Made by a program: the position numbers and the translations under genes
Notes under the pieces: generated by a model
The model's database searches: none
The model's input: the letters and a program-made list of their open reading frames with translations, nothing else
What the model was told of the DNA's origin: nothing
Shown here: piece after piece, positions 34,740 to 43,996 of the stretch
How the letters are laid out: each line of letters opens with the position of its first letter
Numbering within the stretch: position 1 is the stretch's first letter
Source of the DNA: Piscibacillus halophilus
Lineage (GTDB): Bacteria > Bacillota > Bacilli > Bacillales > Alkalibacillaceae
Direction: 5' to 3'
NCBI RefSeq assembly: GCF_900110685.1
Contig: NZ_FOES01000003.1
Location: forward strand, 1-64,000
Length of the DNA: 64,000 nucleotides

Positions 34740-35519
34740 ATGAGAATTGTATCTTTATGTCCTAGTAATACTGAGCTATTGGCATATTTAGATTTAATGG
34801 ATCAAGTGGTGGGTGTTGATCATGATTCAGACTGGCCGGAAGTGGTACAAGAATTACCAAGGGTTGGTCGTGATTTAAACATTGACGTGAATCGTGTACG
34901 TGAGTTAGAGCCAGATTTAATTCTGGCTTCATTGAGCGTCCCAGGAATGGAGAAAAACATTGAGAAACTTGATGAGGCAAAGCTTCCTTATATTATTTTA
35001 AATCCCAATTCTTTAGATGAAATAGCCGAGGATATTTTAACAGTCGGAGAACATACAGGATATAAGGAAAAAGCAAAGGAAGTATATGATTGGTATTATG
35101 GTGTTTTACAACAGTATCAAGAGCTTTCTAAGCAAGTTTCCACTCCAAAGCGAATATATTGGGAATGGTGGCCAAAACCCATTTTCACACCCGGGAAATT
35201 AAATTGGTTAAGTTATATTAGTGAATTAGCGGGAGCGGTTAATGTTTTTAGTGATGTGGATCAAGCCAGTGTACAAACTGAATGGGAAGAAGTAATAAAA
35301 CGTAACCCAGATGAAATTTGCATGGTTTGGGTTGGGGTTCAAGAGAAAAAAATGAATCCAGATTTAGTTAGAAAACGTCCAAATTCTAATGAAATTAAAG
35401 CAATCCAAGAAGATCAAATTCATGTGCTTGAAGAATATTTATACTGCCGACCTTCACCGAGATTGTTAGAAGGGTTAAAAAAATTAGCCAAAATTTTGCA
35501 TCCAGATATTTATAAATAA
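34740..35519 (+). CDS. Cobalamin-binding (BtuF-type) protein without signal peptide
   Basis: A 259-aa protein of the BtuF/FhuD-like helical-backbone binding fold: RIVSLCPSNTELLAYLDL, VVGVDHDSDWP, LEPDLILAS and the WEWWPKPIFTPG loop. It lacks a signal peptide or lipobox, so unlike ABC transporter binding proteins it should be cytoplasmic. Such stand-alone proteins are common in Bacilli and are annotated as cobalamin-binding; the ligand is not proven. Confidence 0.82.
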   Translation: MRIVSLCPSNTELLAYLDLMDQVVGVDHDSDWPEVVQELPRVGRDLNIDVNRVRELEPDLILASLSVPGMEKNIEKLDEAKLPYIILNPNSLDEIAEDILTVGEHTGYKEKAKEVYDWYYGVLQQYQELSKQVSTPKRIYWEWWPKPIFTPGKLNWLSYISELAGAVNVFSDVDQASVQTEWEEVIKRNPDEICMVWVGVQEKKMNPDLVRKRPNSNEIKAIQEDQIHVLEEYLYCRPSPRLLEGLKKLAKILHPDIYK

Positions 35520-35539
35520 CTTGTGAAAGAAGGTAGAAC

Positions 35540-36280
35540 ATGGAGCAAGTTCATTCATATAGTTCAACTAATGATTTTAGTAGAAAATCTGTGATAAAAA
35601 GAGGTGCTGTAGCAGGGTTTCCTATTTTCCTCGGATATTTACCAATAGCGATTGCTTATGGGGTTTTGGCAAAAGAATCAGGGCTTTCAACATTTGAAAC
35701 AACTATGATGAGTGTACTGGTCTTTGCCGGAGCTGCTCAATTAATGACTGCTGGTATGTTTGCGGCTGGGACCATGTTTATAGAAATTGTGATTGCAACC
35801 TTTGTATTGAACTTTCGACATTTTATTATGAGTATGTCTTTTATGAATACAACGAAACGTTTTCCATTAAAATGGCGTTTTCCTTTATCGTTAGGATTAA
35901 CGGATGAAACCTTTGCCGTTTCGTCATTACATAAAGAAGAAGCAGAGCAAAAGAATGGGACGTATTTTTATGCAACTTTAATTTTAATGGCTTATATTGG
36001 TTGGATCTTTGGAAGTTTAGCTGGTGCTTTACTCGGTGATGTTCTACCAGAGACTTTAAGTACTAGTATGGGGATAGCTTTATATGCGATGTTTATCGGT
36101 TTATTAGTACCATCAATTAAGAAAGAATGGCGAATTGGACTTATTGCAGCTTTTAGTATGGTTTTAAATTATGTTTTTAATGTCATATGGTCGATTTCTA
36201 GTGGCTGGTCAATTGTCTTAGCGACTGTTGTAGGCAGTTTTTTAGGCGTGATTTTACTGAAGGAGGAAGAAAACTCATGA
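35540..36280 (+). CDS. azlC: AzlC family branched-chain amino acid exporter subunit
   Basis: A 246-aa membrane protein with the AzlC pattern: FPIFLGYLPIAIAYGVLA, FAGAAQLMTAGM and FRHFIMSMSF. With AzlD it exports branched-chain amino acids or their analogues. ATG follows AAGAAGGTAGAAC. Its end overlaps the azlD start by 4 nt, so the two subunits are translated together. Confidence 0.93.
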   Translation: MEQVHSYSSTNDFSRKSVIKRGAVAGFPIFLGYLPIAIAYGVLAKESGLSTFETTMMSVLVFAGAAQLMTAGMFAAGTMFIEIVIATFVLNFRHFIMSMSFMNTTKRFPLKWRFPLSLGLTDETFAVSSLHKEEAEQKNGTYFYATLILMAYIGWIFGSLAGALLGDVLPETLSTSMGIALYAMFIGLLVPSIKKEWRIGLIAAFSMVLNYVFNVIWSISSGWSIVLATVVGSFLGVILLKEEENS

Positions 36281-36570
36281 TTATGATGACAATTATTGGT
36301 ATGGCTATTGTAACAGCTGTTCCTCGTTTTATTCCAGCCTTCTTTATGGGTCAGACAACTTTTAAGCCATGGGTCAATCGTTGGTTAAATGCTATTCCTT
36401 TTGCAGCGCTTGGTGCTCTTATTTTTCCGGGTGTTATGAATGTGATTGAGGATCGTCCTCTCATTGGAATCGCTGGTGGTTTGATCGCAGCCGTCATTGC
36501 ATTATTTAATGTAAATGTTATATTTGCAGTGTTAGGAGCAATCTTGACTGTCTTTTTATTAACGATGTAA
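36277..36570 (+). CDS. azlD: AzlD small membrane subunit
   Basis: A 97-aa protein with about four helices and the AzlD-type stretch AVPRFIPAFFMGQ and GALIFPGVM. It forms the exporter with AzlC. The GGAGGAAGAAAACTC ribosome site lies inside the end of azlC. Confidence 0.92.
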   Translation: MIMMTIIGMAIVTAVPRFIPAFFMGQTTFKPWVNRWLNAIPFAALGALIFPGVMNVIEDRPLIGIAGGLIAAVIALFNVNVIFAVLGAILTVFLLTM

Positions 36571-36586
36571 AGAAAGTAGGGATTCT

Positions 36587-37132
36587 ATGTTAACCATAAG
36601 AAAAGCAACGCCGAATGATGCGGAACAAATTGCTAGAATTCATGATGAAACATGGAAGTTAACATATGGTCCGCTTATTGCTAATGAAGATCTTGAACAA
36701 GTGATCACATACAATCATCGTAAAATTATTTGGGAGACAACGTTATCATCTAAAAAAGTTCAACAGTTTGTTTACGTAGCTGAAAAAGATGGAGAACTGT
36801 TAGGGTTTATATCAGGTGGAAAACAACGTGCTGAACATTTTAGTTTTGATGCAGAGATTTATGATATTTACGTTCTAAAAGATGCACAAGGTCAAAGGGT
36901 TGGTTATGAATTATTGAAGCGATTTGTGGAGCAGTGTGTCGATCATGGCTATCAATCATTGCTAGTTTGGATTTTAACGGTTAATCCGTACGGACGATTT
37001 TATGTACGTTATGGTGCTACTAAAGTTGAGGCAGAAAACACTACTATAGGCTCAGGTACATATGAAGAAACAGCTTATGGTTGGAAAGATTTAAACGAGT
37101 TAAATGGTCAATTAATGGAGATATCGTTATAA
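36587..37132 (+). CDS. GNAT family N-acetyltransferase
   Basis: A 181-aa GNAT enzyme: IRKATPNDAEQIARIHDETW at the start, acetyl-CoA loop DAQGQRVGYELLKRF and the C-terminal NPYGRFYVRYGATKVE. It follows azlD by 16 bp and ends before a terminator, so it is probably the last gene of the chrA-to-azlD run. Substrate unknown. Confidence 0.88.
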   Translation: MLTIRKATPNDAEQIARIHDETWKLTYGPLIANEDLEQVITYNHRKIIWETTLSSKKVQQFVYVAEKDGELLGFISGGKQRAEHFSFDAEIYDIYVLKDAQGQRVGYELLKRFVEQCVDHGYQSLLVWILTVNPYGRFYVRYGATKVEAENTTIGSGTYEETAYGWKDLNELNGQLMEISL

Positions 37133-37137
37133 GCCCG

Positions 37138-37166
37138 CACGCTAACCTACTTAGCGTGTTTTTTTA
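37138..37166 (+). terminator. Terminator after the azlCD-acetyltransferase run
   Basis: Perfect 8-bp arms CACGCTAA and TTAGCGTG with a 5-nt loop, followed by seven T's. Confidence 0.9.
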
Positions 37167-37289
37167 TTGAATCACAAAGTTTGATGAAGGCGTATCTTTT
37201 TTAAATTTTAAAATAATTTTATATAAACCCCCAAAAATGATTATCTCTGGTTCGTAAATTATGAGTGAAAATAGCGAAGAGGTGATTAA

Positions 37290-38291
37290 ATGAAACGTCG
37301 CAAGATTATTCATTCGTTATCTGCTGCAACATTAACAGCTTCTATGGTGTTAGCACCTATGAGTATTTCAGCAGATAATCACGAAGAAAAGAATGAAGAC
37401 AAGGACCAACCAGTTGTTGAGGTCAAAGAAGAAACAACACTTGAAGAAAAACTATTTACTTATTATGGAAAAGTGAATAATCAGCTTTCATTGGCTTTAG
37501 AAAATGAGGATCTTGAGAGAGTCGGACTTATTTTAGACTGGTCATTACAACAAATCGAAGAAGCTGAAGCATTATTTGCTGATGGTCTTGAAGAGGACGC
37601 TAACATATTACTAGAAGAAGCTTTAAAGCTTCTAGAAGAAGCGGAATCTGAAGACGAAGATTCAGAAGAAGAGAATGAAGAACAAGAAGAGCCTACAGAA
37701 GATGAAGAAAGTGCAGATGAAAATGAAGATGAGCAAACTGACGAAGATGTAGAAGAAGATGAAGATGAGGAAACAGTCATCGGACAAAACGTTATTTCTT
37801 TAGCTCTATCTATAGAAAAAGTTAATAATCCAGTTGCAAAAGCAGCATTAAAACGAAATGTTGAAAAATCACTAGCTCGTTTAGAAGCTAAGTATGGTGA
37901 AGATGAACTAACGGCTCTTTACGAGAGTTTAAATGATATTACTGATGAATTTGTAGAAGAAGAGACTGAAGAAGCGCCTGAAGAATCGCAGGAGGAAGAA
38001 ACAACTGAAGAAGTATCTGAGGAAGAACCAGTTGTTGAAGTTGAAGAAGAAGTTGAAACAGATCGTGAAGAAAACTTTAAAGTGAAATCTTCAGAAAAAC
38101 AACAATCAAAAGCTAAAGCTGGCAAAGAAAAAGCTGAAGACAATGCTAAAGCTGGTAAAGCCAAAGCTGAAGAAAAGTCAGCAGAAGCTAAAAACAAATC
38201 CAAAGGTCCAAAACCTGAAAAAGCAAATAAAGGCAAAGGCAAGGATCAAAAACCAAAGGGCAAAGGAAATGGTAAAGGCCCAAAAAATTAA
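37290..38291 (+). CDS. Secreted, highly acidic DUF5667-like protein
   Basis: A 333-aa protein with a classical signal peptide ([20 protein letters not shown], cleavage near SISA-D). The region 50-110 is helical ([40 protein letters not shown]) and resembles DUF5667. Residues 112-160 and 210-260 are almost pure Glu/Asp, and the C-terminus (270-333) is lysine-, glycine- and alanine-rich. This acid-then-base layout suggests an unfolded wall-bound polyampholyte and suits a salt-adapted host. Function unknown. Confidence 0.72.
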   Translation: MKRRKIIHSLSAATLTASMVLAPMSISADNHEEKNEDKDQPVVEVKEETTLEEKLFTYYGKVNNQLSLALENEDLERVGLILDWSLQQIEEAEALFADGLEEDANILLEEALKLLEEAESEDEDSEEENEEQEEPTEDEESADENEDEQTDEDVEEDEDEETVIGQNVISLALSIEKVNNPVAKAALKRNVEKSLARLEAKYGEDELTALYESLNDITDEFVEEETEEAPEESQEEETTEEVSEEEPVVEVEEEVETDREENFKVKSSEKQQSKAKAGKEKAEDNAKAGKAKAEEKSAEAKNKSKGPKPEKANKGKGKDQKPKGKGNGKGPKN

Positions 38292-38362
38292 TTAAATATC
38301 GTTGAACTCTTCGCTACATGTTAGCGAGGTTCATATACACCTCTCTCCCAACAGAGGCTTTT

Positions 38363-38394
38363 CCCTGACAAAAGTAATTGTCAGGGATTTTTTT
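38363..38394 (+). terminator. Terminator of the acidic secreted protein gene
   Basis: Arms CCCTGACAA and TTGTCAGGG (38363-38371, 38378-38386) with a 6-nt loop, followed by ATTTTTTT. Confidence 0.92.
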
Positions 38395-38449
38395 AACTAT
38401 GTTGCGTTCGCACAATTATTAAAAAAATTCGCATATTTTCTGAATATTG

Positions 38450-38479
38450 TTGCAATTTTTTAGGGTTTTTTATTATAAT
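38450..38479 (+). promoter_or_regulatory. Sigma-A promoter of the IDEAL-domain gene
   Basis: TTGCAA (38450-38455) and a perfect TATAAT (38474-38479) are 18 bp apart, 30 bp before the start codon. Confidence 0.72.
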
Positions 38480-38508
38480 AGAAAAAAGGGAGTAAGGGGG
38501 AGAAAAAG

Positions 38509-38745
38509 ATGAAAAAACAAGTGACCTCTTATGTGCTCATTAGATATCAATTTCCTAAACGGGTAGCAATTAAAGCTAAAAGGGAAGTCCCGTATGAAAT
38601 CAAATTAGCTGCACGCTTAGTGTTAGATGAATTAGTATTTATGTGGAATAAGAATGCTTTAGAAGAGCAAATTAACCTAGCAATAGATCAAGAAGATTAT
38701 GACGCATTCAATGAGTTGAGTAAAAAATATGCTAAATATTTATAA
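38509..38745 (+). CDS. IDEAL-domain small protein
   Basis: A 78-aa protein whose second half matches the IDEAL domain pattern (LVLDELVFMWNKNALEEQIN, then AIDQEDYDAFNELSKKY). The domain occurs in small Firmicute proteins and at the end of some regulators such as ComK-related partners; its function is unsettled. ATG follows AAGGGGGAGAAAAAG. Monocistronic between two terminators. Confidence 0.85.
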   Translation: MKKQVTSYVLIRYQFPKRVAIKAKREVPYEIKLAARLVLDELVFMWNKNALEEQINLAIDQEDYDAFNELSKKYAKYL

Positions 38746-38756
38746 TTTGAGCAAAG

Positions 38757-38788
38757 AAGCTACCTCTTACAGTGAGGTGGCTTTTTTC
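38757..38788 (+). terminator. Terminator of the IDEAL-domain gene
   Basis: A 10-bp stem (38757-38766 with 38774-38783, one G-U) followed by TTTTTTC. Confidence 0.88.
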
Positions 38789-38881
38789 TCAAGGTTTAAA
38801 TGATTAAAAAGGCTTTGTCGAATAATCACATCACATGTTAATATGAATAAAGACAACTTGAGAGAAAAGATAGGGGATTAT

Positions 38882-39688
38882 ATGAAGAAGATTTTAATAT
38901 GGACGAGTTTGTTTATCGTTTTAGCAGGATGTACACAAGATGATCAGGGTGCTTCATTGAATGCCAAGTCTGCAGATGGAGTCCAATTTGGTATTAAAAC
39001 AAAATCACCGTTAGAGCTAGTAGTTGAATCGGATGACAATGAACAAGAACAAGAAAAAGAAAAAGAGTCCGAGCAAAATGGTTCGGAAGCTGATGTTATA
39101 ACAGTGGATAATCCTCATGAAACAGATGTTATTGTGAATAAACAACGTCGTTTACCTGAAGGGTTTGAACCTAAAGATTTAGTGGAACCCAATGTTTCTT
39201 TTAATGCTCCAGAAGGAAACCCGAAACGTTTAATGAAAAAGGAAGCTGCTCAAGCATTAGAGGATCTATTTGAAGGTGCAAAAAATGCAGGCTTTGATTT
39301 ATATGCTCAATCAGGATATCGCTCAATAGAGACACAAACTTGGATTTATAATAATAATGTTGAAACCAAAGGGCAAGAACATGCTGATAAATACTCTGCA
39401 GTACCTGGCCACAGTGAGCACCATACTGGTTTAGCGATGGATATTACCATTCCATTGGAAACAGGTGGATTTTTAGGACTAGAAGAGGCCTTAGGTGAAA
39501 CTGACGCTGGACAATGGGTAGCAGAGCATGCTCATGAATATGGATTTGTTATTCGTTATCCTGAAGGCAAAAGCCATATTACTGGTTATGAATATGAACC
39601 TTGGCATTTAAGATACTTCGGTATAGAGTTAGCAACAGAAATTCACGAATCACGTTTAACAGTAGAAGAGTTTTTTGATTTATATTAA
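38882..39688 (+). CDS. D-alanyl-D-alanine carboxypeptidase lipoprotein, M15B/VanY type
   Basis: A 268-aa lipoprotein (signal KKILIWTSLFIVLAGC) with an acidic linker and a VanY-type peptidase domain. The zinc ligands are visible: SEHHTGLAMD (SxHxxGxAxD) and EPWHLRY (ExxWH). It should trim D-Ala from peptidoglycan stem peptides on the outer face of the membrane. ATG 38882 follows AGGGGATTAT; an upstream in-frame ATG at 38843 has no ribosome site. Confidence 0.9.
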   Translation: MKKILIWTSLFIVLAGCTQDDQGASLNAKSADGVQFGIKTKSPLELVVESDDNEQEQEKEKESEQNGSEADVITVDNPHETDVIVNKQRRLPEGFEPKDLVEPNVSFNAPEGNPKRLMKKEAAQALEDLFEGAKNAGFDLYAQSGYRSIETQTWIYNNNVETKGQEHADKYSAVPGHSEHHTGLAMDITIPLETGGFLGLEEALGETDAGQWVAEHAHEYGFVIRYPEGKSHITGYEYEPWHLRYFGIELATEIHESRLTVEEFFDLY

Positions 39689-39716
39689 GGTGTGGATATT
39701 TTCCGCATCTTTTTTA
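39689..39716 (+). terminator. Terminator of the VanY-type gene
   Basis: A 7-bp stem (39689-39695 with 39703-39709, two G-U pairs) and TTTTTT, directly at the stop codon. Confidence 0.7.
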
Positions 39717-39838
39717 TGTGTATCATTAGTTAAATTAATCAGTACTTTTTCTTTATTTTACGACCAGTTATTCGTTTTTATAATGGATTTTTGATATTAT
39801 AGTAAAGGATGATATACAAGCTTTAAGGAGGATGTTTC

Positions 39839-41233
39839 ATGGATTATCGTATTGAAAAAGATACTTTAGGTGAGATCAAAGTTCCAAGTGATAAATACTG
39901 GGGAGCGCAGACTCAGCGTAGTAGACAAAACTTCCCAATTGGTAATGAAGAAATGCCAAGAGAAATTGTAGAAGGATTTGCGATCCTTAAGAAAAGTGCC
40001 GCACGCGCTAATGAAGAATTAGGTTTATTGGAATCTGACAAAGCCGACGCTATCGCGTATGCAGCAGATGAAATTTTAGCTGGAAATCTTCATGATCACT
40101 TCCCGCTCGTTGTATGGCAAACAGGTAGTGGTACACAATCTAACATGAATGTTAACGAAGTCATTGCTTTTGTTGGTAATCAATGGTTAGAGAAAAAAGG
40201 CAAAGAAACACGCCTGCATCCTAACGACGATGTAAATAAATCTCAAAGTTCTAACGATACGTTCCCAACAGCATTACATATTGCATCTGTAAAGAAAGTA
40301 GAAGAGCATGTATTACCTTCATTAGCAAAAATGAAGCAAACTTTAAAAGAAAAATCTGATGCATATAGTGAAATAGTTAAGATTGGACGTACACACTTAC
40401 AAGATGCTACTCCGTTAACACTTGGTCAAGAAATTAGCGGATGGCATCGTATGTTAGAAAAAACAGAATCCATGATTAAAGATACTTTGAAATATGTTCG
40501 AGAAATCGCGTTAGGTGGAACGGCAGTCGGTACAGGCATTAATGCTCATCCTGACTTTGCTGAAACGGTTGCGAAAAAAATCAATGATGAAACAAATGGA
40601 ACATTTATCTCTGCTCCAAATAAGTTCCATGCTTTAACAAGTCATGATGAGTTAGTTCATACTCATGGCGCATTAAAAGGTTTAGCGGCTGACCTTATGA
40701 AAATTGCTAACGATGTACGTTGGTTAGCAAGTGGTCCTCGTTGTGGAATTGGTGAAATTACAATTCCAGCTAACGAACCGGGTAGCTCTATTATGCCAGG
40801 TAAAGTGAATCCGACTCAAAGTGAGGCCATTACAATGGTTGCGGCTCATGTAATGGGTAATGATGCAGCAATTGGTTTCGCAGCAAGTCAAGGAAACTTT
40901 GAATTAAATGTCTTTAAACCAATGATAGCTTATAACTTCTTGCAATCTTGTCAGCTACTAGGTGACAGCATGGAATCATTTACAGATCGTTGTTTAGTTG
41001 GTTTAGAGCCAGATGAAGAAAAAATTGACCAATATCTAAATGATTCATTAATGCTTGTAACAGCATTAAACCCTCATATTGGTTATGAAAATGCAGCAAA
41101 AATTGCGAAATATGCCCACGAAAATCGCTTAACATTACGTGAAGCTGCTGAAGAAACTGGTCTTCTTTCTGGTGAAGAATTCGACAAACTTGTGGTGCCT
41201 AAAGAAATGACTAAACCAAATGCTAAAAAGTAA
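39839..41233 (+). CDS. fumC: Class II fumarate hydratase (fumarase)
   Basis: Converts fumarate to L-malate in the TCA cycle as a cytosolic homotetramer. The 464-aa length is standard. The superfamily signature [15 protein letters not shown] is intact, as are [16 protein letters not shown] (substrate site), [14 protein letters not shown] and the His-containing [19 protein letters not shown] follows AAGGAGGATGTTTC. No terminator is obvious after the stop, so its transcript may run into the SASP gene. Confidence 0.97.
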   Translation: MDYRIEKDTLGEIKVPSDKYWGAQTQRSRQNFPIGNEEMPREIVEGFAILKKSAARANEELGLLESDKADAIAYAADEILAGNLHDHFPLVVWQTGSGTQSNMNVNEVIAFVGNQWLEKKGKETRLHPNDDVNKSQSSNDTFPTALHIASVKKVEEHVLPSLAKMKQTLKEKSDAYSEIVKIGRTHLQDATPLTLGQEISGWHRMLEKTESMIKDTLKYVREIALGGTAVGTGINAHPDFAETVAKKINDETNGTFISAPNKFHALTSHDELVHTHGALKGLAADLMKIANDVRWLASGPRCGIGEITIPANEPGSSIMPGKVNPTQSEAITMVAAHVMGNDAAIGFAASQGNFELNVFKPMIAYNFLQSCQLLGDSMESFTDRCLVGLEPDEEKIDQYLNDSLMLVTALNPHIGYENAAKIAKYAHENRLTLREAAEETGLLSGEEFDKLVVPKEMTKPNAKK

Positions 41234-41272
41234 GATTTAAAAGTAGCAAAAATTACCGTTAATAAGATTTCG

Positions 41273-41303
41273 CCTCCTGTAGAAAATATGGATACACAGG
41301 AGG
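41273..41303 (+). promoter_or_regulatory. Hairpin able to mask the SASP ribosome-binding site
   Basis: CCTCCTGT (41273-41280) is a perfect complement of ACAGGAGG (41296-41303), which is the ribosome site of the SASP gene. The loop is 15 nt. A transcript reading through from fumC would fold and hide the site; an RNA beginning after 41280 would not. Confidence 0.6.
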
Positions 41304-41312
41304 TGAGATACA

Positions 41313-41513
41313 ATGGCACAGAACAACAACTCAAACCAATTAGTAGTACCAGGTGTTGCTCAAGCTTTAGACCAAATGAAAACTGAAATCGCACAAGAAT
41401 TTGGTGTTCAGCTTGGCCCAGACACAACTTCACGCGCTAACGGTTCTGTTGGTGGTGAAATCACTAAACGTCTAGTACAAATGGCAGAACAACAATTAGG
41501 TGGAGCTAAGTAA
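41313..41513 (+). CDS. Alpha/beta-type small acid-soluble spore protein
   Basis: A 66-aa SASP that coats spore DNA and protects it from UV. The protease GPR cleavage region TEIAQEFG and the DNA-binding stretch [20 protein letters not shown] are intact. ATG follows ACAGGAGGTGAGATACA. SASP genes are transcribed by sigma-G, but I find no clear sigma-G promoter in the 79 bp upstream. Two hairpins follow the stop. Confidence 0.95.
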   Translation: MAQNNNSNQLVVPGVAQALDQMKTEIAQEFGVQLGPDTTSRANGSVGGEITKRLVQMAEQQLGGAK

Positions 41514-41565
41514 CACAGCGTCATTTGATAACCTCTAAAAAACAATCAAAGACGAAAATCACATG

Positions 41566-41600
41566 GCAGGTAAGAGCAAATCAATCAAACTCTTGCCTGC
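41566..41600 (+). other. First hairpin downstream of the SASP gene
   Basis: An 11-bp stem (41566-41576 with 41590-41600, one G-U) with a 13-nt loop but no T run. It may stabilise the mRNA 3' end. Confidence 0.55.
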
Positions 41601-41609
41601 ACCATAAAC

Positions 41610-41640
41610 AAAGAGGGTCCTTGATGGCCCTCTTTTCTTT
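41610..41640 (+). terminator. Terminator of the SASP gene
   Basis: A 10-bp stem (41610-41619 with 41626-41635, one G-U) followed by TTCTTTTG. Confidence 0.8.
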
Positions 41641-41687
41641 TGCCATCATAAACATGTAGATATTTATAAAGCCTAGTTAGTAGGTAT

Positions 41688-41714
41688 AAAAAACGACCTT
41701 CCATCCAAGGAAGG
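41688..41714 (-). terminator. Terminator of the 64-aa protein gene (minus strand)
   Basis: Arms CCTTCC and GGAAGG (41697-41702, 41709-41714) are followed on the minus strand by TCGTTTTTT. Confidence 0.7.
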
Positions 41715-41725
41715 CCCATTTGTAT

Positions 41726-41920
41726 TTACTCATCATCAGGAGTTTCTCTATATGGAGTAAAAGGTTCGTCATTTGGTTTTATTTCATGAACCTCTTCAAT
41801 TTGTGATCGATTATAGGTTGGTCTAACATAACCGCCAGCCAAGCCTTCATTTAACATACGATCCACATCTAAATCGTATTCGTTTCTGCTGTCTTTATCT
41901 CTTTTTCTTGATTTGGCCAA
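41726..41920 (-). CDS. Small hypothetical protein (64 aa), hydrophilic
   Basis: Starts at TTG 41920, 7 nt after AGGGAGGG. The protein is very hydrophilic, with a basic start (AKSRKRDKDSRNEYD) and an acidic, Pro-rich end (KPNDEPFTPYRETPDDE). It has no membrane segment or cysteine and is probably partly disordered. I do not recognise the family. A terminator follows and the gene is divergent from yheB. Confidence 0.7.
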   Translation of the reverse strand: MAKSRKRDKDSRNEYDLDVDRMLNEGLAGGYVRPTYNRSQIEEVHEIKPNDEPFTPYRETPDDE

Positions 41921-42040
41921 GCTTAACCCTCCCTTCACTTTATAGTTAGTTTGTACTTTGCAATGGACGTCAATACTGGTAAATAATCGTTATTCATGCT
42001 AAAAATATAGTGTTAACATTAAGCTACAAAGGGTGAGACA

Positions 42041-43177
42041 ATGAACACAGGACTATTACTAATTTTTATGGTTTTAATCGGTGCCTTAATTGGTGGCATG
42101 ACCAACTTTTTAGCGATAAAAATGCTGTTTAGACCTTATGAAGCAGTATATATTGGTAAATTTAAGTTGCCATTTACTCCTGGATTAATTCCAAAGCGCA
42201 GAGCAGAACTTGCTGAACAACTAGGACGAGTTGTGACAGACTATTTAGTCACCAGTGATGCGCTTGAACAAAAAGTTTTAGAGCCAGATTTTCAACAAAA
42301 AATATCGGTGATGATTAACCAACAAATTGATCAAATGATTGATCATGGTTATACTCTCCAAGATTTAATTTTGAAAATAAATCCAAACTTTAAGGCATCA
42401 GATTTAGAACAAGAATTAGAACAAACTTTTGAAAAGAAAATTAAACGAATTTATGAAAAGAATAAACATTTAACAATTAGTGAAGTTTTACCTAATGAAT
42501 TACATGAAGTCATTGAATCGCAATTACCTGAGTTTACATCGTATGTTATTCAACAAATTGACCAATACTTAACAAGTGAAGAAGGGCAGAGGAAAATTTC
42601 TGAAAGTGCATCGAAGTTTTTACAGACTCAAGGTTTTTTAGGAAACATGGTGTCTTCATATTTAGGTGAAGATGGTTTAGCTGAAAAAATTACACCAGCT
42701 ATTAAAATGTTTTTAAGCTCAAATGAAACTCATGAATCTATTCAAAAGCTACTCGAAAAAGAATGGATTAAATTTAAGGAAAAAGATTTGGAATCCATTA
42801 GAGAATTAGCTATCAATATTGATTTAGAAGAGAGGATTGCTCATTACATATCAAATGAACTTAACATTAAAAATTATCTAGAGCAGCCAATTGGGGAATT
42901 ATTTGAAGATCAAATGGCTAAGCTGAAAGAAGAGTGGGTACCGAAAGTAGTCGAATTTGCATTTCAAAAGCTATCCTTACAAATGTCTACGTTACTCGAA
43001 CAACTCAATCTATTTGATTTAGTTAAACAAGAAGTGGAAACGTTTGATGTTTCAAGAATAGAACGATTAGTGTTGGAGATTACGAAGCGAGAAATGAATA
43101 TGATTACCTATCTAGGTGCGTTATTGGGTGGTTTCATTGGTTTAATTCAAGGTGTTTTAGTTTTGTTGATTACTTAA
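42041..43177 (+). CDS. yheB: DUF445 family membrane protein YheB
   Basis: A 378-aa protein with an N-terminal helix pair region (LLIFMVLIGALIGGMTNFLA) carrying the family motif FLAIKMLFRPYEAVYIG and PFTPGLIPKRRAELA, a long soluble helical middle, and a C-terminal membrane segment (YLGALLGGFIGLIQGVLVLL). It is the YheB type, which neighbours yheA in Bacillus as here. The function is not established. ATG follows AAAGGGTGAGACA; TGTTAACAT at 42010 could be an extended -10. Confidence 0.9.
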   Translation: MNTGLLLIFMVLIGALIGGMTNFLAIKMLFRPYEAVYIGKFKLPFTPGLIPKRRAELAEQLGRVVTDYLVTSDALEQKVLEPDFQQKISVMINQQIDQMIDHGYTLQDLILKINPNFKASDLEQELEQTFEKKIKRIYEKNKHLTISEVLPNELHEVIESQLPEFTSYVIQQIDQYLTSEEGQRKISESASKFLQTQGFLGNMVSSYLGEDGLAEKITPAIKMFLSSNETHESIQKLLEKEWIKFKEKDLESIRELAINIDLEERIAHYISNELNIKNYLEQPIGELFEDQMAKLKEEWVPKVVEFAFQKLSLQMSTLLEQLNLFDLVKQEVETFDVSRIERLVLEITKREMNMITYLGALLGGFIGLIQGVLVLLIT

Positions 43178-43269
43178 AATAGTGGTTTGCTGTAATAGAA
43201 TTAAATGACTATACAGTGAGTTTAATCTTTGGTACAGTAGGAAAGTAATGAATTTTTAGGAGGTATATT

Positions 43270-43620
43270 GTGGCTAATATTTATGACTTAGCTTATGATC
43301 TTGAGAAAGGTTTACGCAATAGTGACGAATTTCAAGATTTAAAACAAGCATATGAAAAAGTAATGAACGATCCTCAAACGAAAAAAATGTTTGATGATTT
43401 CCGTGACACTCAACTAAATTTACAACAGAAACAAATGCAAGGACAAGAAATCACGGAAGAAGAAGTTAACAAAGCGAAACAAGTTGTAGAACTTGTTCAA
43501 CAACAAGAAGATATTGCTAAGCTTATGGAAGAAGAACAGCGCTTAAATACGCTAATTTCTGACGTTAGCAAAATCATTACGAAACCATTAGAAGAACTAT
43601 ATGGTGAAGAAGAGCAGTAA
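43270..43620 (+). CDS. yheA: YlbF/YmcA-family protein YheA
   Basis: A 116-aa all-helical protein with the YlbF/YmcA pattern (ANIYDLAYDLEKGLRNSDEF, YEKVMNDPQTKKMFDDFRD). Its relatives YlbF and YmcA form the Y-complex acting with RNase Y in B. subtilis; YheA itself is uncharacterised. GTG 43270 follows AGGAGGTATATT. The position after yheB matches B. subtilis. Confidence 0.9.
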   Translation: MANIYDLAYDLEKGLRNSDEFQDLKQAYEKVMNDPQTKKMFDDFRDTQLNLQQKQMQGQEITEEEVNKAKQVVELVQQQEDIAKLMEEEQRLNTLISDVSKIITKPLEELYGEEEQ

Positions 43621-43624
43621 GAAC

Positions 43625-43672
43625 AAACCCGAGTCAAGCTGAATAAGCTAACTCGGGTTTAGTTTTATTTTT
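43625..43672 (+). terminator. Terminator of yheA
   Basis: Perfect arms AAACCCGAGT and ACTCGGGTTT (43625-43634, 43651-43660) with further pairing inside (AGCT/AGCT), followed by AGTTTTATTTTT. Confidence 0.88.
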
Positions 43673-43710
43673 CAAGAAAGATTAATTTTGTTAATCATTT
43701 AAAGTTTTTC

Positions 43711-43896
43711 TCATCGGTGAAATAACAGTAGACGTGCATCTGGAGATACTAAACGATGAGTTGTATCTTTATAATCGTTTTCTTCAAGTTTTTGTGTCGC
43801 AATAGTCTTAGCTTCATCTTCGCTATTAGCTTCGATTTGTTCATCTAATAATGCTTCACCCTTATTTGAATATACGGTTAAAAAATATGTTTTCAT
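43711..43896 (-). CDS. yhzD: YhzD-like small protein
   Basis: A 61-aa protein beginning KTYFLTVYSNKGEALLDE and ending HRLVSPDARLLLFHR, matching in size and style the YhzD family of Bacillus, also found in this gene region. Function unknown. ATG 43896 follows GGGAGGAATGTAAG. It is divergent from yhaO. Confidence 0.82.
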   Translation of the reverse strand: MKTYFLTVYSNKGEALLDEQIEANSEDEAKTIATQKLEENDYKDTTHRLVSPDARLLLFHR

Positions 43897-43996
43897 CTTA
43901 CATTCCTCCCACTCAATCTCTATCTTAACTATATGGATTTATTTGATTTTTGTAAATAGATAATGAATTATAAATTTTTTCTTAGAGAACATAACT

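Noticed and set aside
37481-37780. Serine-rich minus-strand ORF
   Set aside because: It is the antisense shadow of Glu/Asp codons in the acidic secreted protein gene.
41234-41312. Sigma-G promoter for the SASP gene
   Set aside because: No acceptable CATnnTA with a -35 at 17-18 bp was found; the nearest candidate, GATACAC at 41291, is poor.
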